Source: Variovorax sp. RA8
GTDB taxonomy: Bacteria > Pseudomonadota > Gammaproteobacteria > Burkholderiales > Burkholderiaceae_C
Length of the DNA stretch: 64,000 nt
Assembly (NCBI RefSeq): GCF_901827175.1
Contig: NZ_LR594662.1
Span: forward strand, 3,596,001-3,660,000
Direction of reading: 5' to 3'
In this document: positions 1 to 9,803 of the stretch, piece by piece
How positions within the stretch are numbered: the stretch's first letter is position 1
How the letters are laid out: every line of letters begins with the position of its first letter
Program-made: the position numbers and the translations under genes
Notes under the pieces: generated by a model
The model's input: the letters and a program-made list of their open reading frames with translations, nothing else
Told to the model about the DNA's origin: nothing
The model's database searches: none

Positions 1-1
1 C

Positions 2-940
2 TTCGGCGTCGACGTGCCGGCGCACCGCATCGTGGTCACGGCCGGGGCTTCGGCCGCGCTGCAGCTGGCCTGCTTGGCGCTCATCGAGGCCGGCGACGAA
101 ATCCTGATGCCCGATCCCAGCTATCCCTGCAACCGCCACTTCGTGAGCGCTGCCGAGGGCCGCGCGATACTGATCCCGACCACCCCCGAGGAGCGCTTCC
201 AGCTCAGCGCCGCCAAGGTCGAGGCCGCCTGGACGGAACGCACGCGCGGCGTGCTGCTGGCCTCGCCCTCCAACCCCACCGGCACCTCGATCGAGCCGGG
301 CGAGCTGCGCCGCATCCACGAAGTGGTGACGCGGCGCGGCGGCATCACGTTGATCGACGAGATCTACCTGGGGCTGTCGTACGACCAAACGTTCGGGCAG
401 AGCGCACTGGGCATCGACGACCAGATCATCAGCATCAACAGCTTCAGCAAGTACTTCAGCATGACCGGCTGGCGCCTGGGCTGGCTGGTGGTGCCCGAGG
501 CGCTGGTGCCGGTGGTCGAGCGGCTGGCACAGAACCTCTTCATCTGCGCGAGCACGGTGTCGCAATACGCCGCTCTCGCCTGTTTCGAACCTGCGAGCAT
601 CGCCGAATACGAGCGCCGTCGTGCCGAGTTCAAGGCGCGACGCGACTGGTTCATCCCGCAGCTGGAGTCCCTCGGACTTCCCGTGCCGGTGGTGCCCGAC
701 GGCGCCTTCTACGCCTGGGCCGACTGCTCCGCGTTCGGCGAGCGCCTGGGCATCGCCAACAGCTGGGACTTCGCCTTCGAGGCGATGAAGAAGGCGCATC
801 TCGCCATCACCCCCGGCCGCGACTTCGGCTCGGACCAGACCGCCCGCTTCGTCCGCTTCTCGACGGCCAGTTCGATGGCACACCTCGAGGAATCGGTGGA
901 GCGGCTGCGGGCGTGGGCGGGCACCGCCGATCCCGCATGA
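2..940 (+). CDS. PLP-dependent aminotransferase, 3' part (class I/II)
   Basis: The 5' end lies outside the window; 312 codons are visible. This is a fold-type I aminotransferase of the AspC/AlaA kind, which transfers an amino group between an amino acid and a 2-oxo acid in the cytoplasm. Visible marks are the cofactor-binding PSNPTGT segment, the DEIY segment that holds the pyridine ring, and the Schiff-base lysine in SFSKYFSMTGWRLGW. The substrate cannot be told from sequence. Its stop overlaps the next start codon (ATGA), so it is probably translationally coupled to ybgC and read with the tol genes. Confidence 0.9.
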   Translation, partial: FGVDVPAHRIVVTAGASAALQLACLALIEAGDEILMPDPSYPCNRHFVSAAEGRAILIPTTPEERFQLSAAKVEAAWTERTRGVLLASPSNPTGTSIEPGELRRIHEVVTRRGGITLIDEIYLGLSYDQTFGQSALGIDDQIISINSFSKYFSMTGWRLGWLVVPEALVPVVERLAQNLFICASTVSQYAALACFEPASIAEYERRRAEFKARRDWFIPQLESLGLPVPVVPDGAFYAWADCSAFGERLGIANSWDFAFEAMKKAHLAITPGRDFGSDQTARFVRFSTASSMAHLEESVERLRAWAGTADPA

Positions 941-1401
941 GCTTTTCGTTCCCCATCCGCGTCTACTGGGAGGACACCGATGCCGGCGGGATCGTGTTCT
1001 ACGCCAACTACCTCAAGTACATGGAGCGCGCCCGCACCGAGTGGCTGCGCTCGCTGGGCATCGCGCAGCGCGCGCTGCGCGAGCAGACCGGCGGCATCTT
1101 CGTGGTCAGCGAGACCCAGCTCAAGTACCACAGGCCAGCTCGGCTGGACGATGAGCTGCTCGTCACCGCCGAGCTGCGCCAGATCGGCTCCGCGTCCCTG
1201 ATAATCGGTCAGCGCGTGCTGGCCCGGCCCGCACACGCCCCCGCCGCCGATCCCACGGCCGATGCCCCGGTGCTCTGCGAAGGCACGATCCGCATCGGCT
1301 GGGTCCACGCAGACACGCTGCGGCCCGCGCGCATCCCGGCGCAGGTTTCGGGAACCCTGGCGCGCTGCGCGGGCTCCATGTCTCAACCTCAGAAGCCATG
1401 A
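937..1401 (+). CDS. ybgC: YbgC, Tol-Pal-associated acyl-CoA thioesterase
   Basis: Hotdog-fold thioesterase of 154 residues. The motif YWEDTDAGGIVFYANYLKY near the N-terminus is the YbgC signature and contains the catalytic aspartate. Family members hydrolyse short acyl-CoA or acyl-ACP and interact with phospholipid synthesis at the inner membrane. The ATG at 937 is chosen because it overlaps the upstream stop and begins MSFSFPIRVYWED; the in-frame ATG 24 bases earlier only adds shadow of the aminotransferase gene. Its stop overlaps the tolQ start (ATGA), the classic ybgC-tolQ arrangement. Confidence 0.94.
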   Translation: MSFSFPIRVYWEDTDAGGIVFYANYLKYMERARTEWLRSLGIAQRALREQTGGIFVVSETQLKYHRPARLDDELLVTAELRQIGSASLIIGQRVLARPAHAPAADPTADAPVLCEGTIRIGWVHADTLRPARIPAQVSGTLARCAGSMSQPQKP

Positions 1402-2114
1402 ATCAAGACCTCTCGATCCTTTCCCTCCTGCTGCATGCCAGCCTTCCGGTGCAGCTCGTCGTGCTGCTCCTGATCGTGGTGTCGATCGCCAGCTGGGCGG
1501 CCATCTTCCGCAAGTACTTCTCGCTCAAGCGCACGCGCTTGCTCAACGACGACTTCGAGCGCGAGTTCTGGTCCGGCACCAGCCTGAACGAGCTGTTCTC
1601 CTCGGCGGCCCAGCACGCCAAGTTCGCCGGCCCGATGGAACGCATCTTCGCCTCCGGCATGCGCGAGTACCAGAAGCTGCGCGAGCGCCACGTGTCCGAC
1701 GCCGTCACCCTGCTCGACGGCGCGCGTCGCGCGATGCGCGCGAGCTTCCAGCGGGAGCTCGACGCGGTGGAGCAGAACCTCTCCTTCCTCGCCACCGTCG
1801 GTTCGGTCTCGCCCTATGTCGGCCTGTTCGGCACGGTGTGGGGGATCATGCATGCCTTCACCGGCCTGGCGGCGCTGGCGCAGGTCACGCTCTCCACCGT
1901 GGCGCCCGGCATTGCCGAGGCGCTGGTCGCCACCGCAATCGGCCTGTTCGCCGCCATCCCGGCCGTGGTCGCCTACAACCGCTTCGCGCGCGAGATCGAC
2001 AAGATCGCGATCGGCCTGGAGACCTTCATCGAGGAGTTCTCGAACATCCTGCAGCGCAACCTGACCGCCCACGTCGTCAACCCGTCCCAGATGGGCCCGG
2101 CCACGGTGCGCTGA
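1398..2114 (+). CDS. tolQ: TolQ, inner-membrane proton-channel subunit
   Basis: 238 residues, the usual TolQ length. It has a first membrane helix near residues 15-37, a long cytoplasmic loop, and two more helices near 135-160 and 170-195. The SVSPYVGLFGTVWGIMHAF and PGIAEALVATAIGLFAAIPAV segments are MotA/TolQ/ExbB family signatures. With TolR it forms the proton-motive-force-driven stator that energises TolA and helps outer-membrane constriction at division. It overlaps ybgC by four bases and is followed 21 bases later by tolR. Confidence 0.95.
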   Translation: MNQDLSILSLLLHASLPVQLVVLLLIVVSIASWAAIFRKYFSLKRTRLLNDDFEREFWSGTSLNELFSSAAQHAKFAGPMERIFASGMREYQKLRERHVSDAVTLLDGARRAMRASFQRELDAVEQNLSFLATVGSVSPYVGLFGTVWGIMHAFTGLAALAQVTLSTVAPGIAEALVATAIGLFAAIPAVVAYNRFAREIDKIAIGLETFIEEFSNILQRNLTAHVVNPSQMGPATVR

Positions 2115-2135
2115 CAGACAGCCGGAGAAATCACC

Positions 2136-2573
<438 letters not shown>

Positions 2574-2576
2574 GCC

Positions 2577-3560
2577 ATGTCGCTGGCCGCAGACCGCCCC
2601 GAGTTCGCGCCGCCGCCGCAGCGCGGGACCTTTCGTGCAGTGCTGTTGGCGCTGGTCGCACATGCGCTGCTGATCATTGCGCTGACCTGGGGCGTGAGCT
2701 GGCGGCGCGAGGCAGAGAACGACGCGGTCGAGGCCGAGCTGTGGTCCTCGACCATCCAGCAGGCGGCGCCGCGCGCCGTCGCGCCGACCCCGCCGGCACC
2801 TGCCCCGGCCCCCACGCCGGCACCGCCGCCACCCCCTCCACCGCCGCCGCCCCAGGCCGCGCGACCGCCGGAGCCCGCGCCGCCGCCACCCAAGCAGCCC
2901 GACATCGCCCTCGAGCGCGAGAAGAAGCTCAAGGAGCAGAAGGAGCGCGAGCGCGAAGAAGAAGTGGCCCGGCAACAGCAGCAGAAAAAGCTCGAGGCCG
3001 CCCGCAAGGCCGCGCAGGAAAAGAAGGAACAGGAAGCAAAGGAGCGCGAACGCGAGCGCGCAGAGGACGAGGCCGAGCGCAAGAAGGAACAGCAGCAGAA
3101 GCTGGCCGAGGCGAAGAAGAAGCAGGAAGCGGAGGCCAGGAAGGAGGCCGAGGCCGCCAAGAAGAAGGAGGCCGAGGCCAAGGCCGCCGCGCAAGCTGCC
3201 GCCGACCGTGCCGCCACGCTCAAGCGCATGCAGGCCATGGCCGGCACCGGCGGCGAAGGCAATGCCGCGCGCTCCTCGGGTCCTTCGGGCAGCTACGGCG
3301 GCAAGGTCGCCGCGGCGGTGCGGCCCAATGTGGTGTTTCCTGAAGCAGAGCTGGTCAGCGGCAATCCTGGCGCCGAGTTCGACGTCCGCCTTGCGCCCGA
3401 CGGCACCATCGTCGGCACGCCGGCACTGGTCAAGACCAGCGGCCTGCCGAACTGGGACGAAGCCGCGCTGCGCGCGCTGCAGAAGACCGAGAAGCTGCCG
3501 CGCGACGTCGACGGTACCGTTCCGCCGCGCCTGACCGTCGTCCTGCGACCGAAGCGCTGA
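2577..3560 (+). CDS. tolA: TolA-like periplasm-spanning energy transducer
   Basis: 327 residues: one membrane helix near residues 21-40, a proline-rich stretch near 65-110, a long Lys/Glu/Ala-rich helical segment near 115-220 predicted to be a coiled coil across the periplasm, and a C-terminal TonB/TolA-like domain (about 240-327) ending in a basic RPKR. It couples TolQR to Pal and TolB. The operon stops here: the next gene is convergent dnaE, so tolB and pal must be elsewhere or absent. TonB is an alternative reading, but ybgC-tolQR context favours TolA. Confidence 0.9.
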   Translation: MSLAADRPEFAPPPQRGTFRAVLLALVAHALLIIALTWGVSWRREAENDAVEAELWSSTIQQAAPRAVAPTPPAPAPAPTPAPPPPPPPPPPQAARPPEPAPPPPKQPDIALEREKKLKEQKEREREEEVARQQQQKKLEAARKAAQEKKEQEAKERERERAEDEAERKKEQQQKLAEAKKKQEAEARKEAEAAKKKEAEAKAAAQAAADRAATLKRMQAMAGTGGEGNAARSSGPSGSYGGKVAAAVRPNVVFPEAELVSGNPGAEFDVRLAPDGTIVGTPALVKTSGLPNWDEAALRALQKTEKLPRDVDGTVPPRLTVVLRPKR

Positions 3561-3663
3561 TACCGCTCAGAGAGCCGGCTTCCATGGCGGCCGCGGGCGG
3601 CGGGCTGGTCGGAAGCGTCTGAAAGCGGACATCCGGGACCCGCAGACCCGGAGGACCCGGAGC

Positions 3664-6600
3664 CTATTCGTACACGATCGCAGCCTTGCCCGCCTCGGCC
3701 TGCGCCATCCAACTCGCCAGCGCGGCATCGGTCGGAAAGAACTTCGCCCGCTCGCCCAGCTGCAGTTCCACCTGTGCGCCGCCGCGTGCCATCGACAGGC
3801 GCACGCCCAGGCCCTGCAGCAGCTCGCCGTGCTCGCTCTGCTCGGTGCGCGGCGGGAACTCGCGCACGAGGCGCGCGATATCGGGCGCCTTGCCGTTGAC
3901 CGCCACGCGCAGGAACTTGCCGAAGCGGCAGCGCGCGGTGGCGAGGTCCCACACCTGCTGCACCTGGAAGCGCGCCTCGAAGCCGCCACGGCCGGGCTGC
4001 AGGCGCCCGCTCACGATCACCAGTTCGTCGTCCTTCAGCGTGTTGCGGTTGTTGTTGATCAGCGCCTCGTCGGCCGTGGCCTCGATGGAGGCAGACTTGT
4101 CGTCCAGCTTGAAGATCGCCAGCCGGCCGCGCTGGCCGTTGATCACGCGCATGTCGCTCACGATGCCGGCGATGACCTGTTGCTCGCGGCTGTCGATCAG
4201 GTCGTCGATCTCGCGCTTGCAGAATCGCCGCACCTCGTGCGCCACCTCGTCGAACAGGTGGCCCGAGAGGTAGAAGCCGACAGCGGTCTTCTCCAGGGTC
4301 AGCCGCTCCTTCACGCCCCAGGGCGTGGCGTCGACCAGCTCGGGCTCCTGCGTGGCAGATCCGTGCTCGCACTCGCCGAAGATGTCGGCCTGCGCGGCAT
4401 TGGCCTCGGTCGCAGCCGCGAACTCGAAGGCGCGGTCGATCGAGGCGACCAACGCTGCGCGGTTCTGCTGCAAGGCATCGAAGGCGCCAGCCTTGATCAG
4501 TGCTTCCACCGTGCGCTTGTTGATGCGCTGGCGGTCCACCCGCACGCAGAAGTCGAACAGGCTCTTGAAGGGCCCACCCTCCTCCCGCGCCCGCACGACG
4601 GCCTCCACCGCGAGCTGGCCGGTGCCCTTGACCGCGCCGAGGCCGTAGCGGATCACCTTGTCGGTGACAGGCTCGAAGCGGTAGTTGCCGCGGTTCACAT
4701 CCGGCGGCTCGAAGGTCATGCCGAAGTTCTTCTGCGCGTCCTCGAACAACACCTTGAGCTTGTCGGTGTCGTCCATTTCCACGGTCATGTTGGCGCAGAA
4801 GAACTCGGCCGTGTAGTGGACCTTGAGCCAGCCCGTGTGATAGGCCAGCAGCGAGTAGGCCGCGGCATGCGACTTGTTGAAGCCGTAGCCCGCGAACTTC
4901 TCCATCAAGTCGAAGATCTCGTCGGCCTTCTCCTCGCTGATGCCATTCTTGGCCGCACCGGCGCGGAAGGTCAGCCGGTGCTCGGCCATCTCCTCGGCCT
5001 TCTTCTTGCCCATCGCGCGGCGCAGCAGGTCGGCGCCGCCGAGCGAGTAGCCGCCCAGGATCTGCGCGGTCTGCATCACCTGTTCCTGGTAGACCATGAT
5101 CCCGTAGGTCTCGGAAAGCATTTCCTCCACCAGCGGATGCGGGTACTCCACCGGCTCGCGGCCGTGCTTGCGCGCGACGAAGCTGGGGATCAGGTCCATC
5201 GGCCCCGGGCGGTACAGCGCGTTCAGCGCGATCAGGTCCTCCAGCCGCGTCGGCCGCGCGTCCTTCAGCATGCCCTGCATGCCGCGCGATTCGAACTGGA
5301 ACACGGCCTCGGTCTTGCCTTCGGAGAACAGCTTGTAGGTGGCCGTGTCGTCGAGCCGGATGTTCTCGTAGGCGAAGTTCTCCTGGCCCTTGTGGCGCTT
5401 GACGATGAACTCCTTGGCGATCTCCAGGATGGTCAGCGTCGCCAGGCCCAGGAAGTCGAACTTCACCAGGCCGATGGCCTCCACGTCGTCCTTGTCGTAC
5501 TGGCTCACGGCCGAATCGCTGCCGGGCTGCTGGTAGAGCGGACAGAAGTCGGTCAGCTTGCCCGGCGCGATCAGCACGCCGCCGGCGTGCATGCCGATGT
5601 TGCGGGTCATGCCCTCGAGCTTCTGCGCCAGCTCGACCAGCATGCGGACTTCTTCCTCCTTCTCGATGCGCGCCGCGAGCTGCGGCTCCATCTCGATCGC
5701 GTAGTTGTTCTTGTCGCCCTCGACCTTCGGCACCGGCGGGTATTGCAGCGTGACCGACATCCCGGGCTTGTTCGGGATCAGCTTGCTGATGCCGTCGCAG
5801 AAGGTGTAGCTCATGTCCAGCACGCGGCCCACGTCGCGGATCGCGGCGCGCGCGGCCATGGTGCCGAAGGTCGCGATCTGGCTCACGGCGTCGCGGCCGT
5901 ACTTGTCCTTCACATAGTCGATCACCCGGTCGCGGTTGCTCTGGCAGAAGTCGATGTCGAAGTCGGGCATCGAGACGCGCTCAGGGTTCAGGAAGCGCTC
6001 GAACAGCAGCTTGTATTCGAGCGGGTCCAGGTCTGTGATCTTCAGCGCGTAGGCCACCAGCGAGCCGGCGCCCGAGCCCCGGCCAGGCCCCACCGGGCAA
6101 CCGTTCTTCTTGGCCCAGTTGATGAAGTCGCCCACGATCAGGAAGTAGCCCGGGAAGCCCATCTTGAGGATGGTGTTGATCTCGAACTCCAGCCGTTCCA
6201 CGTAGCGCGGGCGCTCGGCATCGCGCTTCGCCGCATCGGGATACAGGTGCTCGAGGCGTTCCTCCAGGCCGGCATAGGAGGCGACGCGGAAGTACTCCTC
6301 GATCGGCATGCCGTTGGGCGTCGGGAAGTTCGGCAGCCTGGGCTTGCCCAGCGTGAGCGTGAGGTTGCAGCGCTTGGCGATCTCCACGGTGTTGGCGATC
6401 GCGCTCGGCACGTCGGCAAAGAGCGCCTCCATCTCGGCCGCCGACTTGAAATACTGCTGCGGCGTGAAGCGGCGCACGCGGCGCGCATTGCCGAGGATTT
6501 CGCCCTCGGAAATACACACGCGCGCTTCGTGCGCCTCGAAGTCCTCCGCGGTGGCGAACTGCACCGGGTGCGTCGCGACCACCGGCAGGTTCAGGCGCGC

Positions 6601-7164
6601 GGCCAGTTGCACCGCGGCCACTACGTGCGACTCGTCCTCGGGGCGGCCGGCGCGCTGCAGCTCGATGTAGAAGCGGTGCGGGAACAGGCCCGCGAGCTGC
6701 AGCGCGACCTCGGCCGCGCGCTCGGCCTGGCCCTGCAGCAGCGGCGCGCCCAGCGGGCCGGCCTGCGCGCCCGACAGCGCGATCAGGCCGCCTTGCAGCT
6801 CTTCGAGCCAGGCCAGCTTGCACGCCGCCTGCGCCTGGCCACGGCCCACGTTCTGGGTCCAGGCTCGCGCAAGCAGTTCGGACAGGTGCAGGTAGCCTTC
6901 CATGTTCTGCACCAGCAGCACGATCCGCGTCAGCGCGCCGGGCTCGGTCCCCAGGCCGTCGACGAAGATCTCGGCGCCCAGCACCGGCTTGACGCCCTTG
7001 CCGCGTGCTTCCTTGTAGAACTTGACGCCGCCGAAGATGTTGTTGAGGTCGGTGATCGCCAGCGCGGGCTGCTTGTCGGCGGCGGCGGCCTTGACGGCTT
7101 CGTCGATGCGGTTGGTGCCGTCGACGACGGAGAACTCGGTGTGCAGGCGCAGGTGAACGAACAT
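3664..7164 (-). CDS. dnaE: DNA polymerase III alpha subunit
   Basis: 1166 residues, the normal length for the replicative polymerase. It starts with a PHP domain (LRLHTEFSVVDG), then the C-family polymerase core with PDFDIDF carrying two catalytic aspartates and GRGSGAGSLVAYAL, a helix-hairpin-helix region (FNKSHAAAYSLLAYHT) and a C-terminal OB-fold. The start at 7164 (MFVHLRLH) matches the family start; an upstream in-frame ATG at 7194 would add [10 protein letters not shown], but this stretch overlaps a strong -10 box. Convergent with tolA, 103 bases apart. Confidence 0.97.
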   Translation of the reverse strand: MFVHLRLHTEFSVVDGTNRIDEAVKAAAADKQPALAITDLNNIFGGVKFYKEARGKGVKPVLGAEIFVDGLGTEPGALTRIVLLVQNMEGYLHLSELLARAWTQNVGRGQAQAACKLAWLEELQGGLIALSGAQAGPLGAPLLQGQAERAAEVALQLAGLFPHRFYIELQRAGRPEDESHVVAAVQLAARLNLPVVATHPVQFATAEDFEAHEARVCISEGEILGNARRVRRFTPQQYFKSAAEMEALFADVPSAIANTVEIAKRCNLTLTLGKPRLPNFPTPNGMPIEEYFRVASYAGLEERLEHLYPDAAKRDAERPRYVERLEFEINTILKMGFPGYFLIVGDFINWAKKNGCPVGPGRGSGAGSLVAYALKITDLDPLEYKLLFERFLNPERVSMPDFDIDFCQSNRDRVIDYVKDKYGRDAVSQIATFGTMAARAAIRDVGRVLDMSYTFCDGISKLIPNKPGMSVTLQYPPVPKVEGDKNNYAIEMEPQLAARIEKEEEVRMLVELAQKLEGMTRNIGMHAGGVLIAPGKLTDFCPLYQQPGSDSAVSQYDKDDVEAIGLVKFDFLGLATLTILEIAKEFIVKRHKGQENFAYENIRLDDTATYKLFSEGKTEAVFQFESRGMQGMLKDARPTRLEDLIALNALYRPGPMDLIPSFVARKHGREPVEYPHPLVEEMLSETYGIMVYQEQVMQTAQILGGYSLGGADLLRRAMGKKKAEEMAEHRLTFRAGAAKNGISEEKADEIFDLMEKFAGYGFNKSHAAAYSLLAYHTGWLKVHYTAEFFCANMTVEMDDTDKLKVLFEDAQKNFGMTFEPPDVNRGNYRFEPVTDKVIRYGLGAVKGTGQLAVEAVVRAREEGGPFKSLFDFCVRVDRQRINKRTVEALIKAGAFDALQQNRAALVASIDRAFEFAAATEANAAQADIFGECEHGSATQEPELVDATPWGVKERLTLEKTAVGFYLSGHLFDEVAHEVRRFCKREIDDLIDSREQQVIAGIVSDMRVINGQRGRLAIFKLDDKSASIEATADEALINNNRNTLKDDELVIVSGRLQPGRGGFEARFQVQQVWDLATARCRFGKFLRVAVNGKAPDIARLVREFPPRTEQSEHGELLQGLGVRLSMARGGAQVELQLGERAKFFPTDAALASWMAQAEAGKAAIVYE

Positions 7165-7171
7165 GGGCTCG

Positions 7172-7177
7172 ATTGTA
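7172..7177 (-). promoter_or_regulatory. -10 box TACAAT of dnaE, leaderless arrangement
   Basis: On the minus strand TACAAT is followed by seven bases and the dnaE ATG at 7164. Transcription would start at or within one or two bases of the start codon, so no Shine-Dalgarno could be present. No good -35 hexamer is visible. The same arrangement is found before four other genes in the window. Confidence 0.6.
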
Positions 7178-7220
7178 GAAACCCGCCCTTCCACCCTGTG
7201 AGTTGGCGATAAAAATATGG

Positions 7221-7266
7221 CCCCCAGCTCGCCACTTCGTGTGCTTCGCCACCCCCCGAGGGGGAG
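7221..7266 (-). repeat. Intergenic hairpin repeat, copy A
   Basis: Read on the minus strand: a C-run/G-run hairpin (CCCCCTCGGGGGG), then a spacer, the core ACACGAAGTG (complement of 7233-7242), then CTGGGGG. The same order is found at 9164-9211 and 18430-18482. It lies in the divergent gap between dnaE and trhO, next to both promoters. Confidence 0.7.
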
Positions 7267-7299
7267 CCTCGATCGTCTTGGGGCGACCCGGCGGCGACC

Positions 7300-7305
7300 T
7301 ACAAT
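7300..7305 (+). promoter_or_regulatory. -10 box TACAAT of trhO, leaderless arrangement
   Basis: TACAAT followed by eight bases (CCGCCCCC) and the GTG start codon at 7314. A weak TTGGGG lies 16 bases upstream as a possible -35. The expected start of transcription coincides with the start codon. Confidence 0.6.
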
Positions 7306-7313
7306 CCGCCCCC

Positions 7314-8099
7314 GTGCAAGAGATTTTGAATATCGCGGCCTACAAGTTCGTCGCCATCGAGGACGGCGAGGCCCTGCGCGAGGTGCTGCGCATCCGCACC
7401 CATGCGCTCGCGCTCAAGGGCACCATCCTCCTGGCGCCCGAGGGCATCAACCTGTTCGTCGCCGGTGCCCCCGCCGCCGTGGACTCCTTCCTCGACGGCC
7501 TGCGTGCCGATGCACGCTTCGCCGATCTGGAAGCCAAGAAGAGCTGGTCCGAGACCCAGCCCTTCCGGCGGATGCTGGTCAAGCGCAAGCGCGAGATCAT
7601 CCGCATGGACCATCCCGCCATCCAGCCCGCCGCCGGCCGCGCCCCCAGCGTCGACGCGCCCACGCTGAAGCGATGGCTGGACCAGGGCCACGACGACGCG
7701 GGCAAGCCGATCGCGCTGCTCGACACGCGCAACGCCTTCGAGGTAGACCACGGCAGCTTCGAAGGCGCGATCGACTGGCGCATCCGCAAGTTCACCGAAT
7801 TCCCGAAGGCCTTGCGCACGCACCGCGAGCAGTTGGCCGGCAAGACGGTGGTGAGCTTCTGCACCGGCGGCATCCGCTGCGAGAAGGCCGCGATCCTGAT
7901 GCGCGAGGAAGGCCTGAGCAACGTGCTTCAGCTTGAGGGCGGCATCCTCAAGTACTTCGAGCAGGTGGGCGGCGCGCACTACCGTGGCGAGTGCTTCGTG
8001 TTCGACGGCCGCGAGACGCTGGCGCCGGATCTGAGCGCGCGCTCGAACCGGGCAAGCGCTCGGGCAGCTGAGGATCCGGACCTGGCGATCAAGGGCTGA
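7314..8099 (+). CDS. trhO: tRNA uridine(34) hydroxylase, rhodanese family (TrhO/YceA)
   Basis: 261 residues from the GTG at 7314, which gives the family start [13 protein letters not shown]; an earlier in-frame ATG at 7203 would read through the repeat and the promoter. The N-terminal acylphosphatase-like domain (about 1-95) precedes a rhodanese domain whose active-site loop CTGGIRC holds the catalytic cysteine. Family members hydroxylate uridine-34 of tRNA at the wobble position using prephenate-derived chemistry or oxygen. It converges on the pirin gene with a 27-base gap. Confidence 0.92.
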   Translation: MQEILNIAAYKFVAIEDGEALREVLRIRTHALALKGTILLAPEGINLFVAGAPAAVDSFLDGLRADARFADLEAKKSWSETQPFRRMLVKRKREIIRMDHPAIQPAAGRAPSVDAPTLKRWLDQGHDDAGKPIALLDTRNAFEVDHGSFEGAIDWRIRKFTEFPKALRTHREQLAGKTVVSFCTGGIRCEKAAILMREEGLSNVLQLEGGILKYFEQVGGAHYRGECFVFDGRETLAPDLSARSNRASARAAEDPDLAIKG

Positions 8100-8126
8100 G
8101 AAGCGTACAGCCCGCCCTCACTGCAT

Positions 8127-9044
8127 TCAAACAGGCGTGGTCTTCACGTCGGGCTCCTGCCCCTGCACCCGGAACGGATGTCCCGGCAGCGGGATGAACT
8201 CGGTTTCGCCTGGCACCTGGCCCATGCGCTGCGCGGCCCAGGCTTCGCCGGCTTCGAGGATGCGCTCGCGGCGGCTGGAGACGAAGTTCCAGGTGATGTA
8301 GCGCGGGCCGTCGAGCGGCTCGCCCCCGATGATCACGACGCGCACCGCGGCGTCGGTTTCGAGCACGCCGCCCTGGCCGTCCGGCAGGGTCGCCATCTGG
8401 TGCTGCGCCACCGGCACGCCGTCGAGCCGGATCGCGCCGTCGATCGCATAGACCGCCATTTCATCGGCCAGTGCGGGCAGCTCGAAGCGCGCGCCCGCGG
8501 GCAGGGCCAGGTCGAGGTAAAGCGTCTTCGAGTAGGTCTTGACCGGCGAGCTTGCGCCGAAGGCCTCGCCCACCAGCACCCGCACCGCCACGCCCTGCAC
8601 CTCGACGGCCGGGATCTGGTCGGCCGCGGTATGCGAGAAGCTGGGCTCGACCTCCTCGAAGGCCTGCGGCAGCGCGGCCCAGAGCTGCAGGCCGTGGTTG
8701 ACGTAGGTGGCCTCGAGCAGCGGCTCGGGCTTGCGTTCGGAATGCACGATGCCGCGGCCGGCCGTCATCCAGTTGATCGCGCCGGGACGGATCTCCTGCA
8801 CCACGCCCAGGCTGTCGCGGTGCATCATCGCGCCCTCGAACAGGTAGGTGACGGTAGCCAGGCCGATGTGCGGATGAGGCCGCACGTCGTGCTCCTTGCC
8901 CGGCGTCTCGGTGGCCGGGCCGAAATGGTCGAAGAACACGAAGGGCCCGACCGAGCGCCGCTTGGCGGCGGGCAGCAGGCGGCGGACCTTGAAGCCTCCG
9001 CCCAGGTCCTTGTCGTGCGGTTGAAGGAGCAGTGCTTCTGTCAT
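8127..9044 (-). CDS. Pirin family protein (bicupin)
   Basis: 305 residues from the ATG at 9044, preceded by GGAG. The N-terminal cupin contains FFDHFGPA and the metal-ligand cluster HPHIGLATVTYLFEGAMMHRDSLG, followed by MTAGRGIVHSER, all hallmark pirin motifs. Pirins bind iron, and some act as quercetin 2,3-dioxygenases or redox-sensitive cofactors; the true role here is unknown. It is the last gene of a minus-strand cluster (second pirin, DoxX, flavodoxin, this gene) divergent from a LysR gene. Confidence 0.88.
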   Translation of the reverse strand: MTEALLLQPHDKDLGGGFKVRRLLPAAKRRSVGPFVFFDHFGPATETPGKEHDVRPHPHIGLATVTYLFEGAMMHRDSLGVVQEIRPGAINWMTAGRGIVHSERKPEPLLEATYVNHGLQLWAALPQAFEEVEPSFSHTAADQIPAVEVQGVAVRVLVGEAFGASSPVKTYSKTLYLDLALPAGARFELPALADEMAVYAIDGAIRLDGVPVAQHQMATLPDGQGGVLETDAAVRVVIIGGEPLDGPRYITWNFVSSRRERILEAGEAWAAQRMGQVPGETEFIPLPGHPFRVQGQEPDVKTTPV

Positions 9045-9163
9045 CGTGAGTTCTCCGTCGAATGGTCGGGAATGGTTCCAGGGTCCAGGCCCTCGCGCAA
9101 CACGGCCGTGGCACGAAGGCCGGGGAACACCGCGGAACCGGCTTCGCCGGGCCGCTGGTGTTG

Positions 9164-9211
9164 CCCCCGGCGAGGGGGTGGGCGGCCACACGAAGTGGGC
9201 CAACCTGGGGG
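9164..9211 (+). repeat. Intergenic hairpin repeat, copy B
   Basis: CCCCCGGCGAGGGGG hairpin, the core ACACGAAGTG at 9188-9197, then CTGGGGG, the same modules as copies A and C. It fills the gap between the pirin gene and the flavodoxin-like gene and ends six bases before the latter's stop codon. Just upstream, GGAACCGGCTTCGCCGGGCC forms another small hairpin. Confidence 0.7.
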
Positions 9212-9216
9212 TGTGC

Positions 9217-9768
9217 CTATTCTCGTGATGCTGCCACCTCGGCCACGTGCTCGCCAAAGGCGATGGCGGTCTCGAGGTCGCCCTTGGCCATTTCCGCCGG
9301 GCTGGCATCGGTCGGCGATGTGGTCAGCAGGCCGCCGTAGCCGCCGACGTAGTTGATCGAATCGCGCCGCGCTGCCTTGTCGTTGCTCGGCATCATGCCG
9401 ATCGGCACCCACAGCCCGCCATGCTGGCTGGCCAGGTGCCACAGGTAGGTCAGCGTGGCGCCCTTGTCGCCGTTCATCGCGGCGCTGTTGGTGAAGCCGG
9501 CGAAGAGCTTGTTCTTCCAGCCCTGGACGAACCAGACCTTGGAGGAGGCATCGGCGAACTTCTTGAACTGCCAGCTCACGCCGCCCATGTAGGTGGGCGA
9601 GCCCATGATGATCGCGTCGGCCGCGGCGAGCAGATCCCAGCCCTCGGACGGCAGGTTGCCGTCGGCATCGATCTGCAGCAGCCGGGCCTCCGCGCCATCG
9701 GCCACAGCCTGCGCGATGCGCTGCGTGTGGCCGTACCCCGAATGAAAAACAACAACGATGTCGGTCAT
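9217..9768 (-). CDS. Flavodoxin/WrbA-like NAD(P)H:quinone oxidoreductase
   Basis: 183 residues of flavodoxin fold. The phosphate-binding loop is VVFHSGYGHTQRIAQ at residues 6-20, and the GSPTYMGGVSWQFKKF segment binds the flavin ring. WrbA-type enzymes reduce quinones by two electrons with FMN. It sits between DoxX and a pirin, a recurring redox-stress set. A near-consensus AATAAT five bases before the start may be a promoter with almost no leader. Confidence 0.85.
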   Translation of the reverse strand: MTDIVVVFHSGYGHTQRIAQAVADGAEARLLQIDADGNLPSEGWDLLAAADAIIMGSPTYMGGVSWQFKKFADASSKVWFVQGWKNKLFAGFTNSAAMNGDKGATLTYLWHLASQHGGLWVPIGMMPSNDKAARRDSINYVGGYGGLLTTSPTDASPAEMAKGDLETAIAFGEHVAEVAASRE

Positions 9769-9803
9769 GCGGGATTATTGGCGATCCACGCTCCGGGCCT
9801 TCT

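Noticed and set aside
2674..2889. Proline/alanine-rich repeated text in tolA read as tandem DNA repeats
   Set aside because: It reflects the Pro-rich linker of TolA rather than a separate repeat element.
3829..7212. 1127-residue plus-strand frame antisense to dnaE
   Set aside because: It is the high-GC shadow of dnaE: no motif, low-complexity His/Arg/Leu text, and the opposite strand encodes a clear polymerase.
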